Source: JAPUDQ01 sp964532145
GTDB lineage: Bacteria > Patescibacteriota > Saccharimonadia > Saccharimonadales > Saccharimonadaceae
NCBI GenBank assembly: GCA_964532145.1
Contig: CAZHGM010000015.1
Span: forward strand, 1 to 21,281
Direction: 5' to 3'
DNA length: 21,281 nucleotides
Shown: piece after piece, positions 7,034 through 14,713 of the stretch
Numbering within the stretch: the first letter of the stretch is position 1
Layout of the letters: the number at the start of each line of letters is the position of its first letter
The notes under the pieces: generated by a model
What the model was told of the DNA's origin: nothing
The model's input: only the letters and a program-made list of their open reading frames with translations
Databases searched by the model: none
Program-made: the position numbers and the translations under genes

Positions 7034-8803
7034 CTAATTTTTGTACCACGTACTGTCATCGAGATAGCCCGTAACAGGGTTAGATGTTCCTGAGACAATG
7101 ATCTGCAAGCTGCTGCTCGAAACGTTAGCTGACGACGGAACGTATTGGAAACTGACGGTTTGTGCGCCAATAGTATTGACGGTTTGTTTGTACTGGCCCG
7201 AGACCCAGGCCCCATTGGCATCGTATTCATCGATATAATAGCCTACTTCACCCCTGTTAAGTGCCGTGATGTTGACATAGTTGCCAAGTGTGTAGCTGGC
7301 TCCTGCCGATACGGCGACAGGACTTGAGAACAGATGAGCGGTTCCGTTTGCTTTACTGAATTTTACAGCGTTAACTGGGTTTGTTGGAGCGCCGTGGTTG
7401 GATGAGTCTGCGGTGAATGTGAGAGCGTCATCAGAGCGCCACGTGCTGAGATCAGCGTCAAATGCCCCATTTTGTACAAGATTTGTTGGTGCCGTCGTGT
7501 CGCGAGCAACGCTGAATAGTTCAATGTTATCGATGAATGAATTGACTGAGCTGCCAGGTGTGGTGTAGATCTGAAGACTTGCTTTTCTGACAGCAGACGA
7601 TGTTGGCTGGTACAAGGTGTTGAAATTCTCGACGTATGCGCTTATTTCTCGGCCTTTGTATTGTCCAGAGATCCAGTTACCGTTGGCATCGAACTCATCG
7701 ATGTAAAAACCGATTTCACCGTTATGTAGCGCGCTGGCATTGAGGTAGCTCTTGAGGGCATACAGGGATGAAGAACTGACATCTACACGAGGCGAGAATA
7801 GATGTGCTTGAGCAGTTGATCCAGTCGCGGCAATCGAATTGCTAGCTTGTGGGAAGGCGCCATTGCCATTGGAGCTGATATAAAATGCGCCAGGTGTATC
7901 AGTTCGCCAGCCGTTGGCAAATACTCCGTTCATCCCAAAGTGAGGTAAGATATTGCTAGTTGGTTTGACCGTACCTTCAGTGACATTGACGTTTGTAGCG
8001 AGTCCGGTGGCTTGTTTGGACTGCACGTAAGCGGCCAGTGCCTCAAAATTGCTATTTGACCACTGGTAATCACCTGACTTTGTGCTTGGATTTGGTACGA
8101 TATCGTGAAACGTCATCACAAGCCATGTTTTATGGTCGATAGCGTAGTCAACTTTGGCTTTTGCGGCAGTTAATGTCACGGGGTTCTGTACCTGGAAATT
8201 GTTAATGAGACGCTCATTATATGGGTAACGGTTATCATTCTGATCGGCAAAACCGCGGTGAGAGCTGTAGTATTTCGCGATAGTCTTCAGCGTAAAGTTG
8301 TTATAGTCACCGTACGGCGAAGCAAAACTCTGCGCTTTGATCCCATGGGTGATCAAATCTGTCTTGCTCTGCGATAGCTCAGTTACAACTTGGGCAGGCG
8401 TTAAAGGCTTAGGCTGACCGTCACTCGCATCAAATGATGCTAGATAAGGATGAGAAACAGTATGAGAACCAATCTCCCAACCATAGCTATCCTGTAGAGC
8501 CTTGAGTTTTATCCAGTCCATGTAGCGTTTGCTGGTATCGGCGTGGCATTTGTTGGGAGTGGTCGTCATACCGATACAGCCGGTTATGGCGTACATTGTG
8601 CCCTTGAGCCCATATTTTTGTAGAATCGGTGCAGCATTGTTGTAGGCATTCATTCGTCCGTCATCAAAACTAAAGGTAATTTGAGCCTTAGCTGGCGATG
8701 GTATCGCAATAGCCTGGACAGGAAGTGTGATCCCGCTTACGGCAATGAGCGACAAAAGAATGCCGAGTGCTATGTTTCGAAATCTGGTAGTAATTTGTTT
8801 CAT
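7034..8803 (-). CDS. Secreted polysaccharide deacetylase with two C-terminal repeat modules
   Basis: A secreted 589-residue carbohydrate esterase family 4 (NodB) enzyme. Residues 1-33 form a signal peptide. The NodB domain runs from about 41 to 236, with FDD at 46-48 (metal and catalytic Asp), SHTVSHP at 113-119 (metal-binding H114 and H118), SPYGDY at 162-167 and TFHDIV at 231-236. Two homologous modules follow, about 287-430 and 441-589, sharing a GE(I/V)G(F/Y)YIDE element followed by DANG and SGQYK; they look like carbohydrate-binding beta-sandwich domains. It should remove N-acetyl groups from an extracellular glycan; neighbours suggest a surface polymer made by the GT2 synthase. The enzyme class is firm, the substrate inferred. 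Confidence 0.92.
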   Translation of the reverse strand: MKQITTRFRNIALGILLSLIAVSGITLPVQAIAIPSPAKAQITFSFDDGRMNAYNNAAPILQKYGLKGTMYAITGCIGMTTTPNKCHADTSKRYMDWIKLKALQDSYGWEIGSHTVSHPYLASFDASDGQPKPLTPAQVVTELSQSKTDLITHGIKAQSFASPYGDYNNFTLKTIAKYYSSHRGFADQNDNRYPYNERLINNFQVQNPVTLTAAKAKVDYAIDHKTWLVMTFHDIVPNPSTKSGDYQWSNSNFEALAAYVQSKQATGLATNVNVTEGTVKPTSNILPHFGMNGVFANGWRTDTPGAFYISSNGNGAFPQASNSIAATGSTAQAHLFSPRVDVSSSSLYALKSYLNASALHNGEIGFYIDEFDANGNWISGQYKGREISAYVENFNTLYQPTSSAVRKASLQIYTTPGSSVNSFIDNIELFSVARDTTAPTNLVQNGAFDADLSTWRSDDALTFTADSSNHGAPTNPVNAVKFSKANGTAHLFSSPVAVSAGASYTLGNYVNITALNRGEVGYYIDEYDANGAWVSGQYKQTVNTIGAQTVSFQYVPSSANVSSSSLQIIVSGTSNPVTGYLDDSTWYKN

Positions 8804-8807
8804 AATA

Positions 8808-8819
8808 ATGACAAGTCAT
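8808..8819. promoter_or_regulatory. Inverted repeat in the 5' leader of the deacetylase gene
   Basis: ATGACAAGTCAT is a 12-bp inverted repeat (ATGAC/GTCAT) four bases upstream of the start codon and downstream of the predicted promoter. Further TGAC/GTCA half-sites lie directly next to it. It could be an operator, or a small hairpin masking the weak AGGA ribosome site. Confidence 0.35.
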
Positions 8820-8852
8820 CCTGACATGAATGGCTAGAGTGATAATACATAT

Positions 8853-8880
8853 ATTATGCACAAAAATAATAAAAAGTCAA
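8853..8880 (-). promoter_or_regulatory. Promoter of the polysaccharide deacetylase gene
   Basis: On the minus strand TTGACT (8875-8880) and CATAAT (8853-8858) are 16 bp apart. The start would be near 8846, giving a leader of about 40 nt. The region is strongly AT-rich. Confidence 0.55.
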
Positions 8881-8943
8881 TAGTAATAAAATAAAGTAAG
8901 CATACCCGCAATAGGCATTTTTACCCTGAATCTTGCGAGTAAG

Positions 8944-8973
8944 TTGTGATACCGTCGGTAGATTTGATATAAT
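8944..8973 (+). promoter_or_regulatory. Extended -10 promoter reading into the tRNA-Gln repeat array
   Basis: TGATATAAT at 8965-8973 is a full extended -10 element, with TTGTGA at 8944-8949 as a partial -35 (18-bp spacer). Transcription from about 8980 would run through all the repeat units and into the tRNA-Gln gene. I see no equally good promoter immediately before the tRNA. Confidence 0.6.
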
Positions 8974-9073
8974 TCTCTCGGTTGGCGATCATGCTGGTCA
9001 AACGCTAGATGGTATACCGCTTCGCATTACATCATCAGTTACATTCTGTGCAATCATAGATTTGACAGAATTC

Positions 9074-9196
9074 TGCCAAGTGGTAAGGCACATGGCTGTC
9101 TGAGTCGCAGACGAGTCATACAAATTAGTTCATGTATGGATCAAAACCTTATTGCCTGGTGGGTACCTCAACCGCACATTTCACATCATCATTGGG
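9074..9196 (+). repeat. tRNA-Gln-derived tandem unit A (diverged)
   Basis: This unit matches the D arm and 5' anticodon stem of the downstream tRNA-Gln but lacks the matching acceptor strand. It shares about 46 nt with units B and C, with one difference, and diverges after that. That C/T difference turns a G-C pair into G-U in the insert hairpin, and its antisense segment (9137-9148) keeps pairing to the tRNA anticodon arm through one G-U wobble. Traces of a still older unit may lie at about 8985-9073, where the ATCATG...GTCAAAC and CATCATC stretches recur. Confidence 0.75.
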
Positions 9197-9320
9197 GAGT
9201 CGCCAAGTGGTAAGGCACATGGCTGTCTGAGTCGTAGACGAGTCATAGAAACGGTCCATGTGGACCAAAACCTTGCTACCTGGAGACTTCACAGCTTGAA
9301 GTTTCACAACAACTTATTGG
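9197..9320 (+). repeat. tRNA-Gln-derived tandem unit B
   Basis: This 124-bp unit is identical to unit C. It contains the 5' half of tRNA-Gln through the anticodon stem (CACATGG, 9216-9222), a 30-nt insert (9223-9252) in place of the four T residues of the anticodon loop, the resumed tRNA sequence GGTCCATG (9253-9260), then TGGACCAAAACC (9261-9272), which is antisense to the tRNA anticodon arm. The insert folds as GTCTG/TAGAC with a five-base loop. A second stem, ACTTCA/TGAAGT, lies at 9286-9302. Confidence 0.85.
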
Positions 9321-9445
9321 GAGTCGCCAAGTGGTAAGGCACATGGCTGTCTGAGTCGTAGACGAGTCATAGAAACGGTCCATGTGGACCAAAACCTTGC
9401 TACCTGGAGACTTCACAGCTTGAAGTTTCACAACAACTTATTGGG
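9321..9445 (+). repeat. tRNA-Gln-derived tandem unit C
   Basis: This is an exact copy of unit B apart from one additional G at the junction with the tRNA gene. Its antisense segment is at 9385-9396. The last bases of the unit provide the 5' end of the intact tRNA. Perfect identity with unit B implies a recent duplication or gene conversion. Confidence 0.85.
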
Positions 9446-9516
9446 GAGTCGCCAAGTGGTAAGGCACATGGTTTTGGTCCATGCATTCGGGGGTTCGATC
9501 CCCTCCTCCCCAGCCA
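9442..9516 (+). tRNA. tRNA-Gln (anticodon TTG)
   Basis: A complete cloverleaf can be drawn. The acceptor stem pairs 9442-9448 with 9506-9512, discriminator G is 9513, and CCA is encoded at 9514-9516. The D stem is GCC/GGC at 9451-9453 and 9463-9465. The anticodon stem CATGG/CCATG encloses the loop TTTTGGT with anticodon TTG at 9474-9476. The T arm is 9489-9505 with loop TTCGATC. It decodes CAA (and by wobble CAG) glutamine codons. Its 5' half is repeated upstream in the tandem units, which would form a long 5' leader to be removed by RNase P. Confidence 0.93.
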
Positions 9517-9558
9517 TAGAAATAGCCGTATGTCTTCATGATATACGGCTATTTCTAT
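9516..9558 (+). terminator. Long hairpin after tRNA-Gln
   Basis: Bases 9516-9531 pair perfectly with 9543-9558 (16 bp), with an 11-nt loop. It begins at the last base of the CCA. The downstream T content is modest, so it may act as a weak terminator or a processing signal for the tRNA 3' end. Confidence 0.6.
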
Positions 9559-9582
9559 TCGAGTTGAGAGTAGGGATCGAAC

Positions 9583-9604
9583 GGGAGCAAAAGTCTTTGC
9601 TCCC
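9583..9604 (-). terminator. Hairpin downstream of the alpha/beta hydrolase gene
   Basis: GGGAGCAAA (9583-9591) pairs with TTTGCTCCC (9596-9604) around a four-base loop, 36 nt past the hydrolase stop codon. No clear U-tract follows on the minus strand, so termination strength is doubtful. Confidence 0.4.
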
Positions 9605-9640
9605 AGGTACTTTGCGAGATTGATCAAGCAAAGCGATGCA

Positions 9641-10594
9641 TTAATTAAAAATATTTTTTAATGCCTGCAGCAATTTATCACTGATCTGCTTGTTTGTTGG
9701 GTTGCTTCGCTGGCTGAAATAATGCCCGGCGTTTTTGACACGAGTGAAGACTACATCGATACCCTCATTTTTTAGTTTTTTATAGAAATTTTCAGACTGC
9801 GAGATTGGTACGATCCGGTCTTTTTCACCGTGGAATAGCAGATAAGTGGCGTCTTGTTTGCCCGGCCTGTCGAGGACACTGGCGGTTTTGCGGTCTTTGC
9901 CATCGTTAGTGTAATGAAAGGCGGCAATGTCAGCGCTTGGTTTACGATCGATCTGGATTTCGAGGTTGTACGGCCCATAAAAACCGATGAATAATTTCAG
10001 CGGACGATTTACTCGCTCATCGCTCATTGCGTAGGCAGCTAATTGCGCGCCGGCACTGTCACCGAAAATCGCCCATCGTTCGGTGGAGATATTATATTCC
10101 GCCGCATGAGCTTGCAAGTACGAAAGTGCACATGCGACGTCATCGTTGGGTTTTGGATAGGTTACCTCTGGGTAAAGCCGATAATTAAGCGCCGCGATTG
10201 CTGCGCCAGATTTGAGGATGTATTTCCCATAATAGGATAGAAGCGTTGTGGATTTATCGCCGCCCCGCCAAGCGCCACCGTGCACAAACACGACAAGGCC
10301 GTGCGGCGGTGGGACGTCGTTGTCAGGCAGGTAGAGGTCAAGAGTTTGCCGGGGGTTGTTGGTGCCGCAGTATGCAATATTGGAATGAATGACGGCATCA
10401 TCCTTTAGCACCCTATCGGCGATAATTAGTTTAAAAATACTGTGATACGCATCTTCCACATAAAACCGAAACGGCGTAATCAAGAAAAATGCGATGACGC
10501 ATAACGCCAAACCTGCTAATAGGCTTGCGGCAATACCAGCTTCTTTTTTGTGTTTGTGGCTCACTACAAAATAGCATACTATAAATATGAGCAT
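9641..10594 (-). CDS. Membrane-anchored alpha/beta hydrolase (esterase/lipase-like)
   Basis: A 317-residue alpha/beta hydrolase behind two N-terminal membrane spans (about 1-12 and 20-40), so the catalytic domain is probably outside the cell. The oxyanion motif HGGAW is at 105-109, the nucleophile S180 in GDSAG, the acid D259 in EKDR and the histidine H291 in AGH. The order and spacing fit carboxylesterases of the BD-FAE/hormone-sensitive-lipase type. The start at 10594 is tentative, as no Shine-Dalgarno sequence is visible; a longer reading to 10735 would run across the neighbouring gene, and a GTG inside the first span is also possible. It is divergent from the VIT gene, and the intergenic spacing is only about 20 bp. 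The substrate is unknown. Confidence 0.85.
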   Translation of the reverse strand: MLIFIVCYFVVSHKHKKEAGIAASLLAGLALCVIAFFLITPFRFYVEDAYHSIFKLIIADRVLKDDAVIHSNIAYCGTNNPRQTLDLYLPDNDVPPPHGLVVFVHGGAWRGGDKSTTLLSYYGKYILKSGAAIAALNYRLYPEVTYPKPNDDVACALSYLQAHAAEYNISTERWAIFGDSAGAQLAAYAMSDERVNRPLKLFIGFYGPYNLEIQIDRKPSADIAAFHYTNDGKDRKTASVLDRPGKQDATYLLFHGEKDRIVPISQSENFYKKLKNEGIDVVFTRVKNAGHYFSQRSNPTNKQISDKLLQALKNIFN

Positions 10595-10616
10595 ATATAC
10601 TACTAAAGGAGTAAAA

Positions 10617-11351
10617 ATGAAATCAAAAGTCGATAAACGACATGACAGTGAGATTTTGGCGAGCCGCGCAGCGCAAGTCCAGGGTGGTGCAGCTCGGGCA
10701 GCTGTGCTTGGTATCAATGACGGCCTAGTTAGCACTGTGTGCTTGATACTTGGTGTTGCAGCTGCTTCTGGCGGTAATCAGCACAGTGTTCTGATTGCGG
10801 GAATTGCCGGATTGGTCGCTGGAGCTTTTAGTATGGCAGCTGGCGAATGGATTTCAGTTAAGGCTCAAGTGGAACTCTTTGAAGGAATTTTAGGTGATCT
10901 AGGAAGGCTTGTTAAAAACGACCTGGAGCTTTTGAGGGAGAATTTAGAGACGAAGTTGCTTGAAGGTGGTATGAGTGAAAAAGCCGCCAAAAATGCAGCT
11001 CATGACATGGCAACCAAAGACTCGCATTTCACTGAAATCTATGCGGTTCAGGTGCTTGGCGTCAATCCTGACGAGCTGGGATCGCCTTGGACTGCGGCGA
11101 TGTCCTCGTTTGCTCTCTTTACAGTCGGGTCACTCGTGGCTTTGTCGCCATGGTTCTTTACAGGAGGAAATTTAGGTTCTATATTGTCAATAATTTTCAC
11201 TGCAATCGTCAGCCTGGGTGTGGGGGCATATATTGCTCGTTCCAGCGGAAAGAGTTTGTGGTATGGTGCCATCCGCCAGTTTATCATCGTGCTGTTTGCA
11301 TCTGCTATCACCTACGGCGTCGGTCTATTGTTTGGCGTTGCTGTTAACTAA
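10617..11351 (+). CDS. VIT1/CCC1 family transporter
   Basis: A 244-residue membrane protein of the VIT1/CCC1 family, which moves Fe2+ or Mn2+. The family-typical GINDGLVS is at 33-40 and AGEWISVKAQVE at 75-86, the latter in the membrane-proximal helix whose Glu residues help bind metal. About five spans are seen, with a charged cytosolic segment at about 90-155 that corresponds to the metal-binding loop. The start is 10617, preceded by AAAGGAG; a Met at 10587 would add ten residues without a binding site. Its end overlaps the convergent ABC permease gene by 8 bp. Metal choice cannot be read from sequence. Confidence 0.9.
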   Translation: MKSKVDKRHDSEILASRAAQVQGGAARAAVLGINDGLVSTVCLILGVAAASGGNQHSVLIAGIAGLVAGAFSMAAGEWISVKAQVELFEGILGDLGRLVKNDLELLRENLETKLLEGGMSEKAAKNAAHDMATKDSHFTEIYAVQVLGVNPDELGSPWTAAMSSFALFTVGSLVALSPWFFTGGNLGSILSIIFTAIVSLGVGAYIARSSGKSLWYGAIRQFIIVLFASAITYGVGLLFGVAVN

Positions 11352-12129
11352 TATCGCGTCGTCGAAACACGATAACTGCTACCAGGAAACTGATAAGCGT
11401 CAGGTTACCAATGACGAGCTGATGAATGGGATTGACACCGTCTTTTAGTAGTTTTGAGGAGTCATAATAATGCAGCAACGAGACATATTGGAACGAATCA
11501 AGCCAATCAACAGTTCGGCCTGCTTCTAGGATAATACTGGCAACAATTAACGAAACACCAACGGCTAGTGCTACACTGCGCGAACCTACCGCCATGCCTA
11601 TACCAAAGACGATCGTGAACACGCACATCGCAAACGACCATGAGATAAGTGCAAGTTTTCCGACAAGCATGGTATCAAGGCTATGACCAATACCTGAAGC
11701 GGTAATGAGCGTAGCAATGCAGCTGGCGAAGATGGCGGCTGCAAATATCACGGCTGCGCTGAGCCAGGTTTGAATAAACCATGATGAGCGTGATGTTGAG
11801 GTTGAGAGCAATGTTCTAAGCGCGCCTTTCTCTTCTTGGGCAGGGCCAATAGCAAGTCCGAGCACGACAGCCATGATCATAAGAAACAGCGGAATACGGA
11901 TGTCATATAGTTGGGATGAGATATAGCTGTCCAGTTTTGAGAATGAACCAACATCACCAACCAGACCTTGAAGTGCTGGAGGCATGCTGACAGCGAGCTC
12001 ATCCATAGAATTTTTCAGTGACGGGAACATAGCAATCATCAGTATGGAAATACCAGCCATGGCGAGCGCCCAGCCGAGACAAAACCAGCGTTTGTCATAG
12101 AGTGTCCTGAGAAACACGGAACGCATCAT
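11344..12129 (-). CDS. ABC-2 type transporter permease
   Basis: A 261-residue permease with about six membrane spans, the first near residues 15-35, and the layout of ABC-2 exporters. It overlaps the ATPase gene by 4 bp (ATGA), which is typical of translationally coupled partners, so the two should form one efflux complex. I see no substrate clue; drug, lipid or peptide export are all possible. Confidence 0.88.
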   Translation of the reverse strand: MMRSVFLRTLYDKRWFCLGWALAMAGISILMIAMFPSLKNSMDELAVSMPPALQGLVGDVGSFSKLDSYISSQLYDIRIPLFLMIMAVVLGLAIGPAQEEKGALRTLLSTSTSRSSWFIQTWLSAAVIFAAAIFASCIATLITASGIGHSLDTMLVGKLALISWSFAMCVFTIVFGIGMAVGSRSVALAVGVSLIVASIILEAGRTVDWLDSFQYVSLLHYYDSSKLLKDGVNPIHQLVIGNLTLISFLVAVIVFRRRDIS

Positions 12130-13040
12130 AGCGAATCTCCTTCGGTCTGATACATATCATGGAAAATACTCTCAAAATCACGATCGCGAATGATGACGTC
12201 TTTGATTTTCTGAGAATTCAGCCAAGCAATTGCTTTTGACACAGGTCCTTTGTAGAGGCAGACGACATAACCGTCGGCCGAAGTTGATGGTTTGCCTAAG
12301 CCACTTGGGCGCGATTTCATTAACGCAAGCAGACTGGCTTTGTCGGCTTTGATGCGGATCTCTTTGCCAGCCTGGGATTCAATATTTTTAACGCGCTCAT
12401 CTAAAATGATGCGGCCGTGTTTCATAAACAGAACCCGCTCGCAAACATCAGTCACCTCGCCTAGGATATGCGATGACATAAATACCGTTGTGCCGTCGCG
12501 CGATTGTTTTTTCAATATGCCGAGAAATGTGTCCTGCATGAGCGGGTCAAGCCCGGTTGTGGGCTCATCAAGAATAAGCAGTTTTGGTTCATGCTGCAAA
12601 GCGGCAACCAACGCTATCTTTTGTTTATTTCCTCTCGATAACTGGCGCAATGGTTTATCAAGCACGGGATCAAACTGTTCGATCAGCTCATGCTGATGTG
12701 TTTTATTAACCCGTGTTAGGTGCGCCATGTGCTGAAGATATTGCGCTCCGGTGAGATTATCGAGCAGTGCCATGTCTCCTGCTGCGTATCCGATGCGAGT
12801 ATGATATCGATGAGCGTTTTCCGGCATGATAGCGTCTCCAAACAGCGTTATAGTACCGTGTGTTGGCCGGAGAAATCCGAGCAAGCTGGCAATTGTCGTG
12901 GTCTTGCCAGCGCCATTCGGTCCGACAAAGCCGACGATCTCACCCGGCTTAACGCTAAATGAAATATCGTCAATGGCCCGAAGTCTGCCGAATTGCTTCG
13001 TAAGATGATCGACAAATAGTACGCTGCTACGGGGTGACAT
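12126..13040 (-). CDS. ABC transporter ATP-binding protein
   Basis: A 304-residue ATPase with Walker A GPNGAGKT at 40-47, signature LSRGNKQK at 134-141, Walker B LLILDEP at 154-160 and the switch histidine H191. The Q-loop region reads IGYAAGDM, without the usual Gln, as in several ABC-2 export subfamilies. Residues 225-304 form an extra C-terminal domain common in this type. The ATG has no Shine-Dalgarno sequence; a TATACT box at 13050-13055 ends nine bases upstream, pointing to a leaderless or nearly leaderless mRNA. It is co-transcribed with the permease. Confidence 0.92.
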   Translation of the reverse strand: MSPRSSVLFVDHLTKQFGRLRAIDDISFSVKPGEIVGFVGPNGAGKTTTIASLLGFLRPTHGTITLFGDAIMPENAHRYHTRIGYAAGDMALLDNLTGAQYLQHMAHLTRVNKTHQHELIEQFDPVLDKPLRQLSRGNKQKIALVAALQHEPKLLILDEPTTGLDPLMQDTFLGILKKQSRDGTTVFMSSHILGEVTDVCERVLFMKHGRIILDERVKNIESQAGKEIRIKADKASLLALMKSRPSGLGKPSTSADGYVVCLYKGPVSKAIAWLNSQKIKDVIIRDRDFESIFHDMYQTEGDSL

Positions 13041-13049
13041 GTTATTATC

Positions 13050-13055
13050 AGTATA
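13050..13055 (-). promoter_or_regulatory. -10 box of the ABC transporter operon
   Basis: TATACT on the minus strand ends nine bases before the ATG at 13040. No good -35 is seen at 16-18 bp. The resulting leader would be about 0-3 nt. Confidence 0.4.
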
Positions 13056-13057
13056 CG

Positions 13058-14704
13058 CTAAAAATTCTTTCTGATATGCGAAAAACTGTAATCCCAGGTA
13101 GCATCAGTTTTTTTGTGCGGGTTGAAAATGTTTTTCGGATCAAAGAGCTGTTTGATCGCTGTCATATGTCCGTAGACTTCTTTGCCGTACATACGTTCCA
13201 GCCAAGGGCCGCGGATCATGCCGTCGTTGTGCTCCCCGCTCAAGCTACCACCCATCTGCAAAACAAGCTCATTAACTTCGGTCATAGCCGGCTTAAACTT
13301 AGCGCGTTCGCTCTCTTTTTCAATGTTCATAAGCGGGATAATGTGAAAATTGCCATCGCCCATATGACCGGCGATCGTAGCCATAAGGTCATATTTTTTG
13401 ATAATCCGCCGAAGTTGCGGCCAAGCCTCTGGCAGTCGCGGCGGCGGTATGACGAGATCGTCGATGAACGGCGCAGTATGCTTGTCTTTCACCTTTTGCC
13501 GCAAAAGATTAAAACTTTCACGGCGCATCAGCCAGAATTTGTTCGCTTTTGCTTCTGTTTCATCACGCTCCATGTAAAGCATCTTGTATTGTTGCAAGTC
13601 GTTCTCCATGGCGATGATTTGTTGTTCAACATCCTCGACGCTAGCACCGGTAAATTCAATCATGAGCACAAGCTTCGGAATACCCCGGCTTAGTGCCAGC
13701 AAGTCAGGTAGGAGCTGAAGAGCCGTCATCGCCCACAGTTGGAACCCCAGTTTATGAATGAAGCTAAAGAAGAACCTAAAGCTAAGCCATAACGTATTGT
13801 CGTCGAAACTTTCAAATGTTGCCGGTTTGTGTGCCAGAACAGTGTTAATGACATCCCCTAGGATGTCGGTGTCTTTCATAAAGCACACCAGCACCCCTGA
13901 ATGTTCGGGCCGCTCAACCAACCGCAGGCTGCTGCTAGTAATAACGCCAAGCGTGCCCTGGGAGCCAACGAAAAGCTTTGTGAGGTCGAATATGCCGGTT
14001 TCTCTGTTCCATACATCCCAGAGATGATACCCGGTCGAGTCTTTCGTGACCCGTGGCTTTGCTGCCTGGATGTCATCGTAGTTTTTTTCAAGAAGCTCAA
14101 ATGTTTTTTTATACAAGTTTCCTTCAAAATTGTTTTGAGCCATTTTCTTTATCAGTTGCGGTTTTGTCAGTGGCGCAATGGTATATTCATTGCCATCACT
14201 TAGTACGACTTGCAGCTCAGTGACATAATCCGCTGTCTTGCCATATTGTAGGCTCTTCTCGCCTCCAGAGTTATTTGCTACCATACCGCCGACAGTGCAC
14301 AGATCACGGCTCGCGGGGTAAGATGGCAGCATTGTGTTTAGCCGTTTTGTTTCTATATCAAAATCACGATAATACACGCCAGGCTGTACGATTGCACTTG
14401 TCGGACTCGTTTCAAGTATTTGGTTGAGGTACGGTGTCATATGAAGAATGATCGAGGTGTTAATGGCACCCCCTGACATGTCTGTTCCGGCGGAGCGGAC
14501 GGTCACTGAGATCGGCTGATCTCGCGTTGTGTGTTGCGTGGCGTATGATACGACTGAAGCAATATCGCGACTGTGTTTGGGGACCACCACAACTTGTGGC
14601 TGCAATTCAAACAAGCTCGCATCATGCGAGAACTGCGTCAAGGTCTCATCGTCATCGATTACATCACCAGCAACCAGGCCTCTAAGATCATTTACAATAT
14701 TCAT
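13058..14704 (-). CDS. FAD-binding oxidase (GlcD / D-lactate dehydrogenase-like)
   Basis: A 548-residue flavoenzyme of the vanillyl-alcohol-oxidase fold. The FAD-binding domain runs from about 35 to 175, with RSAGTDMSGGA at 70-80 and PASRDLCTVGGMVANNSGG at 130-148. The C-terminal FAD-oxidase domain carries GHMGDGNFH and SGEHNDGMIRG, and ends with the FDPKNIFNPHKK element. It should oxidise a 2-hydroxy acid such as D-lactate or glycolate and pass electrons to the membrane chain or another carrier; the iron-sulfur domain of the longer fused family members is missing. I start it at 14704, where the protein begins as relatives do; a reading from 14854 would run through the divergent microprotein gene. 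Confidence 0.88.
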   Translation of the reverse strand: MNIVNDLRGLVAGDVIDDDETLTQFSHDASLFELQPQVVVVPKHSRDIASVVSYATQHTTRDQPISVTVRSAGTDMSGGAINTSIILHMTPYLNQILETSPTSAIVQPGVYYRDFDIETKRLNTMLPSYPASRDLCTVGGMVANNSGGEKSLQYGKTADYVTELQVVLSDGNEYTIAPLTKPQLIKKMAQNNFEGNLYKKTFELLEKNYDDIQAAKPRVTKDSTGYHLWDVWNRETGIFDLTKLFVGSQGTLGVITSSSLRLVERPEHSGVLVCFMKDTDILGDVINTVLAHKPATFESFDDNTLWLSFRFFFSFIHKLGFQLWAMTALQLLPDLLALSRGIPKLVLMIEFTGASVEDVEQQIIAMENDLQQYKMLYMERDETEAKANKFWLMRRESFNLLRQKVKDKHTAPFIDDLVIPPPRLPEAWPQLRRIIKKYDLMATIAGHMGDGNFHIIPLMNIEKESERAKFKPAMTEVNELVLQMGGSLSGEHNDGMIRGPWLERMYGKEVYGHMTAIKQLFDPKNIFNPHKKTDATWDYSFSHIRKNF

Positions 14705-14713
14705 ATAGTATCT

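Noticed and set aside
9074..9445. CRISPR array
   Set aside because: The units are about 124 bp and almost wholly repeated, with no short-repeat/unique-spacer pattern and no cas genes nearby.
9074..9516. Attachment site of an integrated element
   Set aside because: Integrases usually use the tRNA 3' part, and no integrase or element genes are in the window. It is kept only as an alternative explanation of the array.
9560..9604. Antisense fragment of another tRNA (GGGATCGAAC resembles a T arm)
   Set aside because: No cloverleaf or CCA end can be drawn; the hairpin at 9583-9604 does not fit a T arm.
9152..9627. Short open frames on both strands across the repeat units
   Set aside because: They simply follow the repeated RNA-like sequence, run through the tRNA gene, and have no ribosome site or recognisable protein features.
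10595..10735. N-terminal extension of the alpha/beta hydrolase
   Set aside because: The added 47 residues lack signal or domain features and would overlap the start of the divergent VIT gene.
13034..13693. A 219-codon plus-strand frame
   Set aside because: It lies antisense to the conserved C-terminal domain of the flavoenzyme, and its translation shows no family features.
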